Positions 56,014-64,000 of a stretch of DNA of 64,000 nt are shown here, piece after piece. The notes under the pieces are model-generated. The model had not been told where the DNA came from and did no database searches. It worked only from the letters and a program-made list of their open reading frames with translations. Numbering within the stretch: the first letter of the stretch is position 1; every line of letters starts with the position of its first letter. Origin of the DNA: Ekhidna lutea (GTDB lineage: Bacteria > Bacteroidota > Bacteroidia > Cytophagales > Cyclobacteriaceae). Position numbers and translations under genes: made by a program. The stretch covers positions 62,001-126,000 of the forward strand of contig NZ_FZPD01000002.1 in assembly GCF_900188325.1 (NCBI RefSeq). The letters run 5' to 3'.

Positions 56014-56925
56014 TTAAAAGTAAATCTCTTGCGCTACGCGATAGGTATTTGCATGCGCTTCCAGAATGTGTTTGATGTTTTCAGAATAGCCACCACCCAT
56101 AGAAGCAACCAGCGGAATATTGTGCTCTTTAGCCAGACTAATCACATTATAATCTCGTTCCCTGCAACCATTTATTGTCAAACCCAGTCTTCCTAATTTG
56201 TCTGTTTTCAATACATCCACACCAGATTGAAAAAAGATGAAATCCGGATTCACTTGATCCATTAATTTCTTTAAATGATAATCCAGCGTTTTTAAATAGA
56301 TGCGATCTTCTGTGCCATCAGCTAAAGAAATGTCCAAATCTGACTTTTCCTTTTTAAGCGGATAGTTATGCTCTCCATGCATGCTGAAAGTGAATACCCG
56401 ATCTTCATTTTGAAATATTTCTGCTGTTCCATTGCCCTGATGGACGTCTAAATCAACCACCAGTATTTTTTGTGCTTTTTTCAGGTCTAACAAATACCGT
56501 GATGCAATAGCTATATCGTTCAATAAACAAAATCCCTCAGCTCGATCGGTAAACGCATGATGTGTACCACCAGCAATATTCATTGCAATCCCATATTGCA
56601 GGGCATATTCTGCACATTGAATGGTACCCGCATTGATGGTGACCTCTCTTTTCACAAGTCCTTGGGATATCGGAAACCCACTTCTTCGTTCTTCCTGACG
56701 AGTAAAATCCAGGGCTTGAAGCTTTTTCCAGTAATTGGCTGAATGCACAGCCAGGATTTCATTGGGTGTGAGTTTTCTGGGGGCAAAAAGATTTGATTCA
56801 TGGATTGTTCCTTCATGGATCAATTGCTTGGGTAGGAGGTCATATTTCTCCATCGGAAACCGGTGTTTTGGAGGGAGGGGATGATTGTAAATAGGAGACC
56901 AGGCAACTTTTAACATGGCAATCAT
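56014..56925 (-). CDS. Histone deacetylase family protein (acetyl-polyamine amidohydrolase/acetoin-utilisation type)
   Basis: 303 residues. Catalytic features are His122-His123 in GGTHHAF, zinc ligands Asp160 and His162 in VVDLDVHQGNGT and Asp237 in FQSGVDVL, and the conserved GGGYS at the end. Bacterial members deacetylate small amides such as acetyl-polyamines, or proteins; no neighbour points to a substrate. It starts at ATG 56925, overlapping the Omp85-like gene stop by four bases; ATG 56916 is an alternative. Cytoplasmic. Confidence 0.93.
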   Translation of the reverse strand: MIAMLKVAWSPIYNHPLPPKHRFPMEKYDLLPKQLIHEGTIHESNLFAPRKLTPNEILAVHSANYWKKLQALDFTRQEERRSGFPISQGLVKREVTINAGTIQCAEYALQYGIAMNIAGGTHHAFTDRAEGFCLLNDIAIASRYLLDLKKAQKILVVDLDVHQGNGTAEIFQNEDRVFTFSMHGEHNYPLKKEKSDLDISLADGTEDRIYLKTLDYHLKKLMDQVNPDFIFFQSGVDVLKTDKLGRLGLTINGCRERDYNVISLAKEHNIPLVASMGGGYSENIKHILEAHANTYRVAQEIYF

Positions 56926-58829
56926 TTTAATCCAACTACTTGTGGCTTGGCAATGTTTGGACTTCTAAAGAATTGAGGAGCGGATAATGATACTTTGAAG
57001 TGAAAAGACTGTCCATCAGCTGGGGTGGTTGGTAGGAATGCGACCCTAAACTCGAAGGTGTCGAAGACCAAACTTTCATTCCTAATTCTCACCCCGCCTC
57101 CATAAGTGTAATAGGTTATATCATATGGATCAAAGTTGCGACTTTCACTTACACTGCCTATGCCTGCATGAACATAAGTTGCAAATCGAAAGCCATAGAA
57201 ATACCAGGGTTGAAAAACCACATATTCGGTTGTAAGCGTGAATAAGTTGTTGCCACTAATCTGACTGCCTTCAATGTTACGGATCCTGTTTTCTCCTAAT
57301 AGGCTTTGGGCTAGAGGAATAGAAAGATTGTTACTATTGAAATAATGAAACCGAGTAAATACTCTTGAATGAGCAGTGCCCAAGTCTATCAAAGGAGTGA
57401 AGTGACGTCCATTAAACTGGATAACCTGATCTACTTTTTGTTTGTTCAATGTGAAATATCCCGACTCCAGATTTAGCAAAAAATAACCAATTCTTTTGTT
57501 ATAGTTTGCGTAAATGGTGCGAATACCCCGATAATTGCGCGTTCCAAATTCCGTCCAATCCCGTCCATATATAGCTGAGTAAATGAATCCGACCGGTACA
57601 TCCTCAGTAATATTGAAAGACAGAATGTTTTTGGTTTTCAGGTAGTTGATTTTGCTATAGGATAGGCCGCTAACAAGGAAGTGATGATCCTGATAAATAT
57701 TGTTGCTGTCAGCCCTTACCTCAGGTCTGTTTGTGTAATTGTCATGCTTGATTCTTAGTGCAGCACTTATGTTTTTCCTTTTCTCGCCCAGCTGAAATGC
57801 TCGGGCACTCCACAAGTCGTAGCTTCTGCGATCAATTTGAAATCCTTCCTCATAAACTGAGTCAGCAAAGGTCAAATCTACAATCGGTTGCACATGCTCG
57901 ATTGTTGCCTCACCATAATACTTAATTGCGGGGGAAATGAAACCCCTTCTGAAAGATATTCCTTTACTCTTCCCAAGGTAATTGTCTGAGAAATAGACTG
58001 TCCCATCTATAAATGAATCATCAATGTTTCTTATGGTGTAGTGCGCATCATATCCATGGCTAGGTGGAATGTTTTTACTATAGAGATAATCTATTCCAAA
58101 TTCATTTCCGGTTCCTACAATGTTTTGATTGATGAACCCGACCCTAAGCGTACTACTGTTATCAACTGCTGCATCCAGAGACCATGGAAACCGATCTTTG
58201 ATCACCACTGTAGCTTTGACCGTGTTGAGGTCATTCGTGTTTACTTTTAAAATAATCCTGGCATCTTCTATGTATTTTAATGATCGGATTATCCGCTCTG
58301 TATCTGCCATTTCAAATGCATCAACCTCATCACCCACGTCAAAAAGTAATTGCTTGAAGATTACATGTTTCTTAGAATCAATATGAATCTTGTTGCTAAT
58401 CCTGCCAATTCTAGAATTGGCTTTTAATGTAGTGTCATTCACAGAACCACCAAACAGATCTACAGAGACATAATCAATGGAAGTGATGGTTTTACCTTCA
58501 AATGCCTTAAAGAAATCTTCACTATTCACAGGATCAGTATTTTGAAAAGTGTTGTCTGGTGGACGATTAACTATCAATAGATTGTATAATTCTTTGGTAA
58601 TCCGACTCTTTTGAGCGGAGGTGTAGACTGAATCATAAAATCCTTCAGATAATACGTATTTGTTATCATACACCTCATATTCTGTTCCTCTTGCAAGTTG
58701 AACCGTAGTATCTCTTTTTGCTATAACCAGTGAGTCATCGACAACAAGGACCTGATTCTTCCTCAGGTGAATTGTGGTTAATCTTTGCGCTAAAGAAACT
58801 ATAGTGCTGGCAAAAAGAAGCGATATCAA
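56922..58829 (-). CDS. Omp85-superfamily outer-membrane protein (POTRA plus barrel)
   Basis: About 635 residues. It shows a POTRA-like domain (near 155-200, VIFKQLLFDVGDEVDAFEMADTER), then strands of a BamA/TamA-like barrel ending in GLK. The likely role is outer-membrane protein insertion or secretion. The first ordinary start codon is TTG 58829, but this leaves the signal peptide (MISLLFASTIVSLAQ) without basic residues; an upstream in-frame stretch reads RLYKFIL from an ATT at 58850. It is coupled to the deacetylase gene downstream by an ATGA overlap. Confidence 0.8.
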   Translation of the reverse strand: MISLLFASTIVSLAQRLTTIHLRKNQVLVVDDSLVIAKRDTTVQLARGTEYEVYDNKYVLSEGFYDSVYTSAQKSRITKELYNLLIVNRPPDNTFQNTDPVNSEDFFKAFEGKTITSIDYVSVDLFGGSVNDTTLKANSRIGRISNKIHIDSKKHVIFKQLLFDVGDEVDAFEMADTERIIRSLKYIEDARIILKVNTNDLNTVKATVVIKDRFPWSLDAAVDNSSTLRVGFINQNIVGTGNEFGIDYLYSKNIPPSHGYDAHYTIRNIDDSFIDGTVYFSDNYLGKSKGISFRRGFISPAIKYYGEATIEHVQPIVDLTFADSVYEEGFQIDRRSYDLWSARAFQLGEKRKNISAALRIKHDNYTNRPEVRADSNNIYQDHHFLVSGLSYSKINYLKTKNILSFNITEDVPVGFIYSAIYGRDWTEFGTRNYRGIRTIYANYNKRIGYFLLNLESGYFTLNKQKVDQVIQFNGRHFTPLIDLGTAHSRVFTRFHYFNSNNLSIPLAQSLLGENRIRNIEGSQISGNNLFTLTTEYVVFQPWYFYGFRFATYVHAGIGSVSESRNFDPYDITYYTYGGGVRIRNESLVFDTFEFRVAFLPTTPADGQSFHFKVSLSAPQFFRSPNIAKPQVVGLK

Positions 58830-58932
58830 TATGAATTTATACAGACGAATGACTTTTGCATGTAATCAGGCAGACAAGTATATACAATACGATTTTCTTA
58901 AATAGTCTAAAGGCCAATTGGTTTAATCGCTT

Positions 58933-58984
58933 ATTACTTTCACTTTTTATACAACTAATTGATTACTTTCACGTATTGTACAAC
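58933..58984 (+). promoter_or_regulatory. Two direct repeats upstream of padR (candidate operator)
   Basis: ATTACTTTCAC plus 12 more bases ending TACAAC occurs at 58933-58955 and again at 58962-58984 with three mismatches. The period is 29 bases, close to three helical turns. The second copy ends 19 bases before the padR ATG, a good position for a repressor site. Confidence 0.6.
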
Positions 58985-59003
58985 AAATAAAAATTGGATT
59001 TTT

Positions 59004-59339
59004 ATGAAAGGGAATCATCTTGGGGAGCTTGAAGAGCTTGTTTTGCTAACAGTTGGGTCACTCTACAATGAAGCCTACGGAGTAGCTGTAATGGATGAAA
59101 TACGGGAGAATGCCGGACGAGACATGAACATTAGCGCCATACATGCGGTACTCAGGAGACTTGAAGAAAAAGGACTACTTAAGTCTCACATGGGAGGATC
59201 TACCAACGAAAGAGGTGGTCGAAGAAAAAGACTGTTTACACTTACAAAGGCTGGTAAGCTGGCCTTAGATCAAAGTATCTCCTTACGCCAATCACTGTAC
59301 GAGCGTATACCCAACATCACTTATAGTTTTTCAATATGA
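59004..59339 (+). CDS. PadR family transcriptional regulator
   Basis: 111 residues from ATG 59004. The winged helix-turn-helix is clear (LGELEELVLLTVGSLYNEAYGVAVMDEI, then the wing region ISAIHAVLRRLEEKGLLKS, RKRLFTLTKAGKLAL). It represses genes in response to a ligand or stress. It is short (PadR-s1-like, with no C-terminal dimerisation extension). The end overlaps the start of the permease gene (ATGA), and two direct repeats lie upstream, so autoregulation of padR-permease is likely. Confidence 0.93.
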   Translation: MKGNHLGELEELVLLTVGSLYNEAYGVAVMDEIRENAGRDMNISAIHAVLRRLEEKGLLKSHMGGSTNERGGRRKRLFTLTKAGKLALDQSISLRQSLYERIPNITYSFSI

Positions 59340-61930
59340 ATTATGAGCCACCCAAATGGGCCGATCGGTTTTTAAGGTGGTATTGCAATCCACGATTCCT
59401 TGAGGAAATAGAAGGGGACATCTATGAACTCTTTGATCGTCGTGTTGAGCAGCAAAACCCAAAGGTGGCGAGGCTCAAATTTATCTGGGATGTTTTTCGA
59501 TTTTTCAGATGGTCAAATATTAACAGGACAAACTCAAAATATACTACTATGAACCACTTTATGCTACTCAGGAATTACCTGAAGCTTGGGATGCGAAATA
59601 TTCGTAAAAACCTGGTTTCTTCTTCCATCAACATTTTTGGAATGGCGATCGCTATTTGCTTCGCCATATCCATTTTCATTTTCACAGACGCTCAGCTAAG
59701 TATGGATAATTTCCATTCTAATGCTGATCGTATCTATCAGATTACAAATTATGTGGACCAGGATGGGAATGATAATTTATGGAGTGACTCACCCATGATG
59801 CTGGGGCCGGCTCTTAAGACCGATCATCCTTCAGTTGAAGAATTTGCAAGGTTTGAGTTTAGAAGTACAGTGGCAAAATATAAATCCGAAGTTTTTGATG
59901 AGCTGGCAGTTTTTACCGATCCTTCCTTTTTCAAGATGTTTGATTATGAAATGATCGCCGGAAATCGTGATGTGCTTTACAATAAAAGCAATGTGGTTAT
60001 CAGCAAAGAAATGGCCATTAAGTACTTTAATGATGAAGATCCGATCGGCAAGGAGCTTTCCTTCAAGTTTATGAATGGAAAAGTTAAGCGCCTCGTAGTA
60101 GGAGCTGTTTTAGAAAAGTACCCTTACAATACCAGCATTGGATTCGATTTCTATTTACCAATGGAAAACTTCTATGATCTGGAATTTGAAAATGCCAATG
60201 ATTGGGCGTTCATGACTGACGCGAATTTCATTCTATTGAAGGAAGGAGAATCGATCAGTTCTATCTATGATTCGTTTGACAAATACAAAGAATTGCAACA
60301 TGGAAGCAATCCGGAATGGAAGGTTAGATCATTCGAACCACTTGTTTTAACGGACCTTTCCACCACGTCTTATATGATTGAAGGATCTGTTTCTGGCGGT
60401 GGACACCCTGCCGGGAGAGTTGCATTGATTGTCATTGCGACCTTTTTGTTAGGAATGGCTTGTTTCAATTTTATGAATATCTCAGTGGTGAGCGCGTCAA
60501 AACGATTGAAAGAGATAGCCTTACGTAAAGTGATGGGTAGTGTAAGAAGGGAGATCATCTATCAGTTTATGGTTGAAAATTTACTTACCTGCTTTTTCGC
60601 GTTGTTGGTAGGGGCAGCATTATCGTATTTTCTACTAATTCCATGGTTTGATATAATGATTCCTGAAATGGATATCCAGTTTAGAACAAACGATCCATTT
60701 ACACTCATTTACCTAATGCTTGGTTTATTAATTGGTGTTGGCATTATATCCGGAGCGTATCCGGCATTCTATATCTCCAAATTTGACACCATCACCATCT
60801 TTAAAGGCAATGAAAAGTTTGGGTCTAAGAATTTGTTTTCGAAGATCATGCTTGGGATTCAGTTCTTTCTGGCGGTCATGACCATTGTGGGGTGCTTTAT
60901 TATGACTGAACAAAGTATTTACCTGGGAGAAAAAGATTGGGGCTATGATCCTGAGGGTACCATGTCTGTCTATGTAAATGGGCAGGAGCAATATGATCTG
61001 CTAAAGAATCAAGTGGTCAATCACCCGGCAGTCATTAATCATACTTCTTCTGATTTACTCATTGGACGAGGTATAACTAAGGTCTCATTCGAAATGGGAG
61101 ATAAGCAAATTGGCGTGAGGCGGATAGGAGCATCAGAGGGATACTTTGATACGTTCAGATTGAGAATGAAAGAAGGCAGACCTTTGACCGATAGAGCTGA
61201 GGACAAAAACGGAAATGTGGTTGTTAATGAAAAGTTTGTAAATGCTATGGGCTGGGAGAGTGGACTCGGACAGACATTTACCTACGATAGCACACGATAT
61301 AAGGTAGTTGGGATCGTCGAAGACTTTCATTACTATGATTTTTTTTCACCTATAGATCCGGTGATGATACACGGTTTAGCTCCGGAAAAAGTAAGATACC
61401 TGACTGTTCAGGCCGATCCTGAAAAGCTGGTTGATCTGGAACAACATACAAGAGAAGCCTGGTTGGCTATTGCCCCAAATGATCCGTTTGATCGTGTGTT
61501 TCAGGAAGATGCATTTGATGGGTTTTATCAAGAGAATGAGAGTAACATTAACATTTTAATGCTGATCACAGGGATAGCAATTGTACTGGCGTGTCTGGGG
61601 CTTTATGGCCTGCTATCGTTTAATGTTCAGGGAAAACTCAAAGAATTTAGCGTTCGGAAAGTGCTAGGCGCTGAACCAAAAGTACTTGTTAAAATTATCA
61701 GTAAGCAATATTTCTGGGTACTACTCATTTCATTTTTGATTGGCGCCCCATTAGGGACGTTTGGAATGATGAATCTGGTTGTATCTGTTTTTCCAGATAC
61801 TAAACCTGTAACGGCGCTTCCATTCATTATTGCTGTTTCCATTATTTTGATCACTTTAATCGTAACTGTTGCCGGGCAGATTAAAAAAGCGATAAATGTC
61901 AACCCGGCTGATTTGCTTAGAACCGAATAA
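59336..61930 (+). CDS. MacB/FtsX-type ABC permease with N-terminal prefix domain
   Basis: 864 residues. An N-terminal prefix (1-75, PPKWADRFLRWYCNPRFLEEIEGDIYELFDRR) is the 'permease prefix' domain seen in Bacteroidota permeases coupled to PadR. Two FtsX units follow, each with periplasmic MacB_PCD-like parts and four spans in all (first near 95-120, last near 790-860), plus SASKRLKEIALRKVMGSVRR and ELKEFSVRKVLGAEPK, the cytoplasmic motifs that dock with an ATPase. No ATPase gene is next to it. It probably exports a lipid, peptide or toxic compound, or signals cell-envelope stress. Confidence 0.92.
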   Translation: MNYEPPKWADRFLRWYCNPRFLEEIEGDIYELFDRRVEQQNPKVARLKFIWDVFRFFRWSNINRTNSKYTTMNHFMLLRNYLKLGMRNIRKNLVSSSINIFGMAIAICFAISIFIFTDAQLSMDNFHSNADRIYQITNYVDQDGNDNLWSDSPMMLGPALKTDHPSVEEFARFEFRSTVAKYKSEVFDELAVFTDPSFFKMFDYEMIAGNRDVLYNKSNVVISKEMAIKYFNDEDPIGKELSFKFMNGKVKRLVVGAVLEKYPYNTSIGFDFYLPMENFYDLEFENANDWAFMTDANFILLKEGESISSIYDSFDKYKELQHGSNPEWKVRSFEPLVLTDLSTTSYMIEGSVSGGGHPAGRVALIVIATFLLGMACFNFMNISVVSASKRLKEIALRKVMGSVRREIIYQFMVENLLTCFFALLVGAALSYFLLIPWFDIMIPEMDIQFRTNDPFTLIYLMLGLLIGVGIISGAYPAFYISKFDTITIFKGNEKFGSKNLFSKIMLGIQFFLAVMTIVGCFIMTEQSIYLGEKDWGYDPEGTMSVYVNGQEQYDLLKNQVVNHPAVINHTSSDLLIGRGITKVSFEMGDKQIGVRRIGASEGYFDTFRLRMKEGRPLTDRAEDKNGNVVVNEKFVNAMGWESGLGQTFTYDSTRYKVVGIVEDFHYYDFFSPIDPVMIHGLAPEKVRYLTVQADPEKLVDLEQHTREAWLAIAPNDPFDRVFQEDAFDGFYQENESNINILMLITGIAIVLACLGLYGLLSFNVQGKLKEFSVRKVLGAEPKVLVKIISKQYFWVLLISFLIGAPLGTFGMMNLVVSVFPDTKPVTALPFIIAVSIILITLIVTVAGQIKKAINVNPADLLRTE

Positions 61931-61939
61931 AAACGGATT

Positions 61940-61979
61940 GATTGTGAGGAGAAGCTAAAACCAGATTCTCCTCACAATC
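61940..61979. repeat. 14-base inverted repeat between convergent genes
   Basis: GATTGTGAGGAGAA at 61940-61953 and its complement at 61966-61979, loop 12 bases. The right arm lies in the last codons of the TauE/SafE gene. It could terminate both genes, though no T-run follows. Confidence 0.6.
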
Positions 61980-62722
61980 ATGATCAATCCACTTACTACC
62001 ATCATGACAACCACAAGAAACCTGAATTGCTCACTTTTCATTTTCTTTAGGAAGCCTTTCCCGATGATGCTGCCTAGTGTAGCTCCTAATCCCAAAGTAA
62101 TCCCAAACACCCAATTTTCAGTAGTTAGCAATCCGAAAAACGTATAGCTACCGATCTGAGCAAGACCTGTAAAAAAAGAATTAGCCGTTTTGGTGGCGAT
62201 GAGTTCCTCCTTATCTAATCCGGCATTGAGGTAAAAGGGGTTAAGTACAGGCCCGAGCGCTCCAATCATGGTGCCTAGGATGGATACTACAAATCCAAGT
62301 GGAATGAAATACCATTCTTTGAATGAAAATGACTGCTTTACCTTTCCCAAGCGAAACTGAAAAATAGTACTGACCAAAAACAAACCCACAAATAATTGTA
62401 GAAAGGAAAGATCAGCGCGCTTGAAAATCAATGCACCTATCCATGCTCCGGCTATGGCAGCTGGTGCATAAAAGAGACATAGCCTCCAGTGGATATGTTT
62501 CCAGAAAATGATTAGACGGGCCGGCCTCCCCAGAAATGTACCCAGGTTTAATACGGGGGCGGTATTGGTTACACCAATAAGCCAGTTGAGGACAGGTACT
62601 AACACCAGTGCCCCTCCACCTCCGGAAACAGTGGATAAAATAAAAGCCAATACTCCGACGATAAAGAGAACAATCAAAGTTGTGAATTCGATAGGTGAAA
62701 GCCATTCTAAAAGTGCACCCAT
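61955..62722 (-). CDS. TauE/SafE-family membrane permease
   Basis: 255 residues with about eight hydrophobic spans. The N-terminal half shows STVSGGGGALVLVPVLNWLIG and NLGTFLGRPARLIIFW; the second half has IGALGPVLNPFYLNAGLDKEELIATKTANSFF, features of the sulfite exporter TauE/SafE family. Substrates in the family are sulfite, sulfoacetate or other anions. Which one applies here is not readable. Starts at ATG 62722. Confidence 0.92.
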   Translation of the reverse strand: MGALLEWLSPIEFTTLIVLFIVGVLAFILSTVSGGGGALVLVPVLNWLIGVTNTAPVLNLGTFLGRPARLIIFWKHIHWRLCLFYAPAAIAGAWIGALIFKRADLSFLQLFVGLFLVSTIFQFRLGKVKQSFSFKEWYFIPLGFVVSILGTMIGALGPVLNPFYLNAGLDKEELIATKTANSFFTGLAQIGSYTFFGLLTTENWVFGITLGLGATLGSIIGKGFLKKMKSEQFRFLVVVMMVVSGLIMIVRRIWF

Positions 62723-62806
62723 GGCTCGAAAATAGGGAATATAGTGTTGATAAATTGAACAGCAAGACCAATTAGCCTTGCTTCAATCCAGGTTTTACGA
62801 TTTACG

Positions 62807-63274
62807 CTATGCCTTTGATGTTCGTGAAACAGGAAATGTTTTATCCCTTTTGAGATACTGCATGCTTATAAATGAAAACAGAAATCCTGACCCCATCGCC
62901 TCAATAAATATGACCATGGTAAGGGTTAACTCATTTAAGAAGGCATTATTTGGATAATTTGAAATAATCCCCTGGGTGAATGCGGGATTTAAAAACAAGT
63001 ATGCTACTACAAATAATGAAAACAAAAACGCTGTGATCATGCCAACAGCAAAACCAGTTCCTATTCCCATCAGGTAATTGAAGGAATAGTTGAATTCCGT
63101 GTCTCTAAATTTTTTGATTGCGAGAAAAGCGCCTGAAAACATGATGAATGCGTTGAGCGCCCGAAGCTCTGTTATGTGTGTGAGTCCCAATAACTCCATA
63201 ACAAAGAAAAATGCAATGAGGCCTATGGTTGTCATTACCCCATACCGTACAATGTGTTTTTCTAAGCTTTCCAT
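62807..63274 (-). CDS. DUF4199 four-helix membrane protein
   Basis: 155 residues with four clear membrane spans (roughly 12-30, 38-55, 70-92, 115-140). The opening LEKHIVRYGVMTTIGLIAFFF and AFLAIKKFRDTEFN match the DUF4199 family of Bacteroidota. No function is known. Adjacent on the same strand as the TauE/SafE gene (about 85 bases) and the DUF4382 gene, but a terminator separates it from the latter. Confidence 0.75.
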   Translation of the reverse strand: MESLEKHIVRYGVMTTIGLIAFFFVMELLGLTHITELRALNAFIMFSGAFLAIKKFRDTEFNYSFNYLMGIGTGFAVGMITAFLFSLFVVAYLFLNPAFTQGIISNYPNNAFLNELTLTMVIFIEAMGSGFLFSFISMQYLKRDKTFPVSRTSKA

Positions 63275-63341
63275 ACCTGTATTAACAGGAAATACCGATG
63301 ATAGTTCTGTTATGGGTGTTTTAATCGAAATTGGGAGTAAT

Positions 63342-63372
63342 AAAAACCCCGAAGAAAATATTCCCCCGGGGT
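63342..63372 (-). terminator. Reverse-strand terminator of the DUF4382 gene
   Basis: ACCCCG / CGGGGT stem with a 15-base loop, followed on the reverse strand by TTTTTATTA. It lies about 40 bases after the stop of the DUF4382 gene. Confidence 0.7.
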
Positions 63373-63409
63373 ATAGCTGGCAATCCGTTAGATCTGTGGA
63401 TTGATATAT

Positions 63410-64000
63410 TTATTGATTAAATTTTAATGTGTCCAATTCTGTTGTTTCACCTGCTACAACAACCACACCTTCTTTGCTGGCAGCATTGAAACCACTGTCT
63501 TCAGCCGGTATTGCAATTACATGATAAGAATCTGCTTCTAGCATAGTAACTAAAAAGCTTCCATCTGCTTCTGGAATAGTTGAAACGGTATCTTCATCGT
63601 CAGGCTCAATTACATAGACTACTGATGAGATTGAGTCGGGTGAAACTACGCCAGAAATTGATCCAAATTCACTTTCATCGGTTTCCTCAAGAAATACACG
63701 GATCACAGGTTTTAAAATAAACTTACCATTACCTGTTTCATGAATAGATTTCGCAGCATCAAAATCAAGTGTAAGCTTATAAGATTCGTTTGCTTCAATA
63801 TCTGCATCCACTTTCAACTTTAATCCTGAAGATGAACCGGAAGGTATCGTAAGGTCAAGTGTATCATTTTCAATGACTACTTGATTTTGATCACCTAGTA
63901 TCAGACGGATTTCTTTTAGTTCTCCTTCAGGAATGTCAGTGTCTGCTAATAAAGCTTCTTCACCATTATTCAACTCAAGGATATCATAGACTCGTGGCTC
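63410..64000 (-). CDS. DUF4382-type exported protein, N-terminus outside the window
   Basis: The frame stays open to the right edge (EPRVYDILELNNGEEALLADTDIP upstream of the first in-window start), so the N-terminus and signal are missing. Visible are a DUF4382-like beta-sandwich (LKEIRLILGDQNQVVIENDTLDLTIPSGSSSGLKL and DFDAAKSIHETGNGKFILKPVIRVF), then a CarboxypepD_reg-like domain (ISGVVSPDSISSVVYVIEPDDED). It is probably a periplasmic or surface lipoprotein. Unknown role. Confidence 0.78.
   Translation of the reverse strand, partial: EPRVYDILELNNGEEALLADTDIPEGELKEIRLILGDQNQVVIENDTLDLTIPSGSSSGLKLKVDADIEANESYKLTLDFDAAKSIHETGNGKFILKPVIRVFLEETDESEFGSISGVVSPDSISSVVYVIEPDDEDTVSTIPEADGSFLVTMLEADSYHVIAIPAEDSGFNAASKEGVVVVAGETTELDTLKFNQ

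Noticed and set aside
61940-61979. Called as a certain terminator
   Set aside because: The stem is strong, but no T-run follows on either strand and one arm is coding, so it is listed only as an inverted repeat.

Overview
The window looks like a chromosomal segment of a Bacteroidota bacterium, most likely a free-living, probably marine member of the Cytophagales. The evidence is a SusC/SusD pair, a type IX secretion (T9SS) sorting domain, a PorE-like OmpA protein, many small lipoproteins, moderate-to-low GC, and several promoters of the Bacteroidota form TAnnTTTG. Genus cannot be fixed from the sequence alone. I saw no rRNA, tRNA, CRISPR array, complete insertion sequence with paired ends, or replication origin. 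No gene-free stretch exceeds about 260 bases.

Layout. 1-7904: the tail of an efflux adaptor, then a tightly packed import operon (lipocalin-like lipoprotein, SusC, SusD, zinc metallohydrolase lipoprotein, DUF4302 lipoprotein), probably for peptide or protein scavenging. 8022-14219: an M16 protease, two small exported proteins and the PorE-like protein. 14216-21771: an orphan DUF5615 protein, a GH3 enzyme, a small HExxH protein, Maf, DUF1015, a biotin carboxylase, an alpha-oxoamine synthase (sphingolipid or sulfonolipid type) and a histone H1-like protein. 21826-24854: an accessory island of fragments: the tail of a reverse-strand gene, a decapitated RHS gene with its own C-terminal tail and a lipoprotein, duplicated hairpin repeats, a RAYT transposase flanked by related repeats, and a hicA toxin cut down to its 3' end with hicB still intact. 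24995-37526: mostly housekeeping genes (porin, dapA, DUF6913, ligA, TetR, CCA-adding enzyme, TPR, antiporter, msrA, rhodanese, carbonic anhydrase).

37770-55809 is the most unusual part. A Na+/solute symporter is followed by a six-gene run ending in acetyltransferase, M20 amidohydrolase, alanine racemase, alanine/ornithine-type racemase and an EF-hand protein. Next come hutU and hutH on the opposite strand and a kelch/T9SS protein. A second tight operon follows: a stand-alone ATP-grasp ligase, a 662-residue protein with an apparent papain-like Cys/His/Asn centre, a second alanine racemase, and a membrane-anchored coiled-coil protein. I do not recognise this second operon as a described system. 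Its gene content suggests making, transferring or trimming an amide bond that involves a D-amino acid, and it is my main candidate for something new.

56014-64000: a histone-deacetylase-family gene translationally coupled to an Omp85-like outer-membrane protein, a PadR regulator with two direct-repeat operator-like sites driving a MacB-type permease, a TauE/SafE permease, a DUF4199 membrane protein, and a DUF4382 protein that runs off the right edge.
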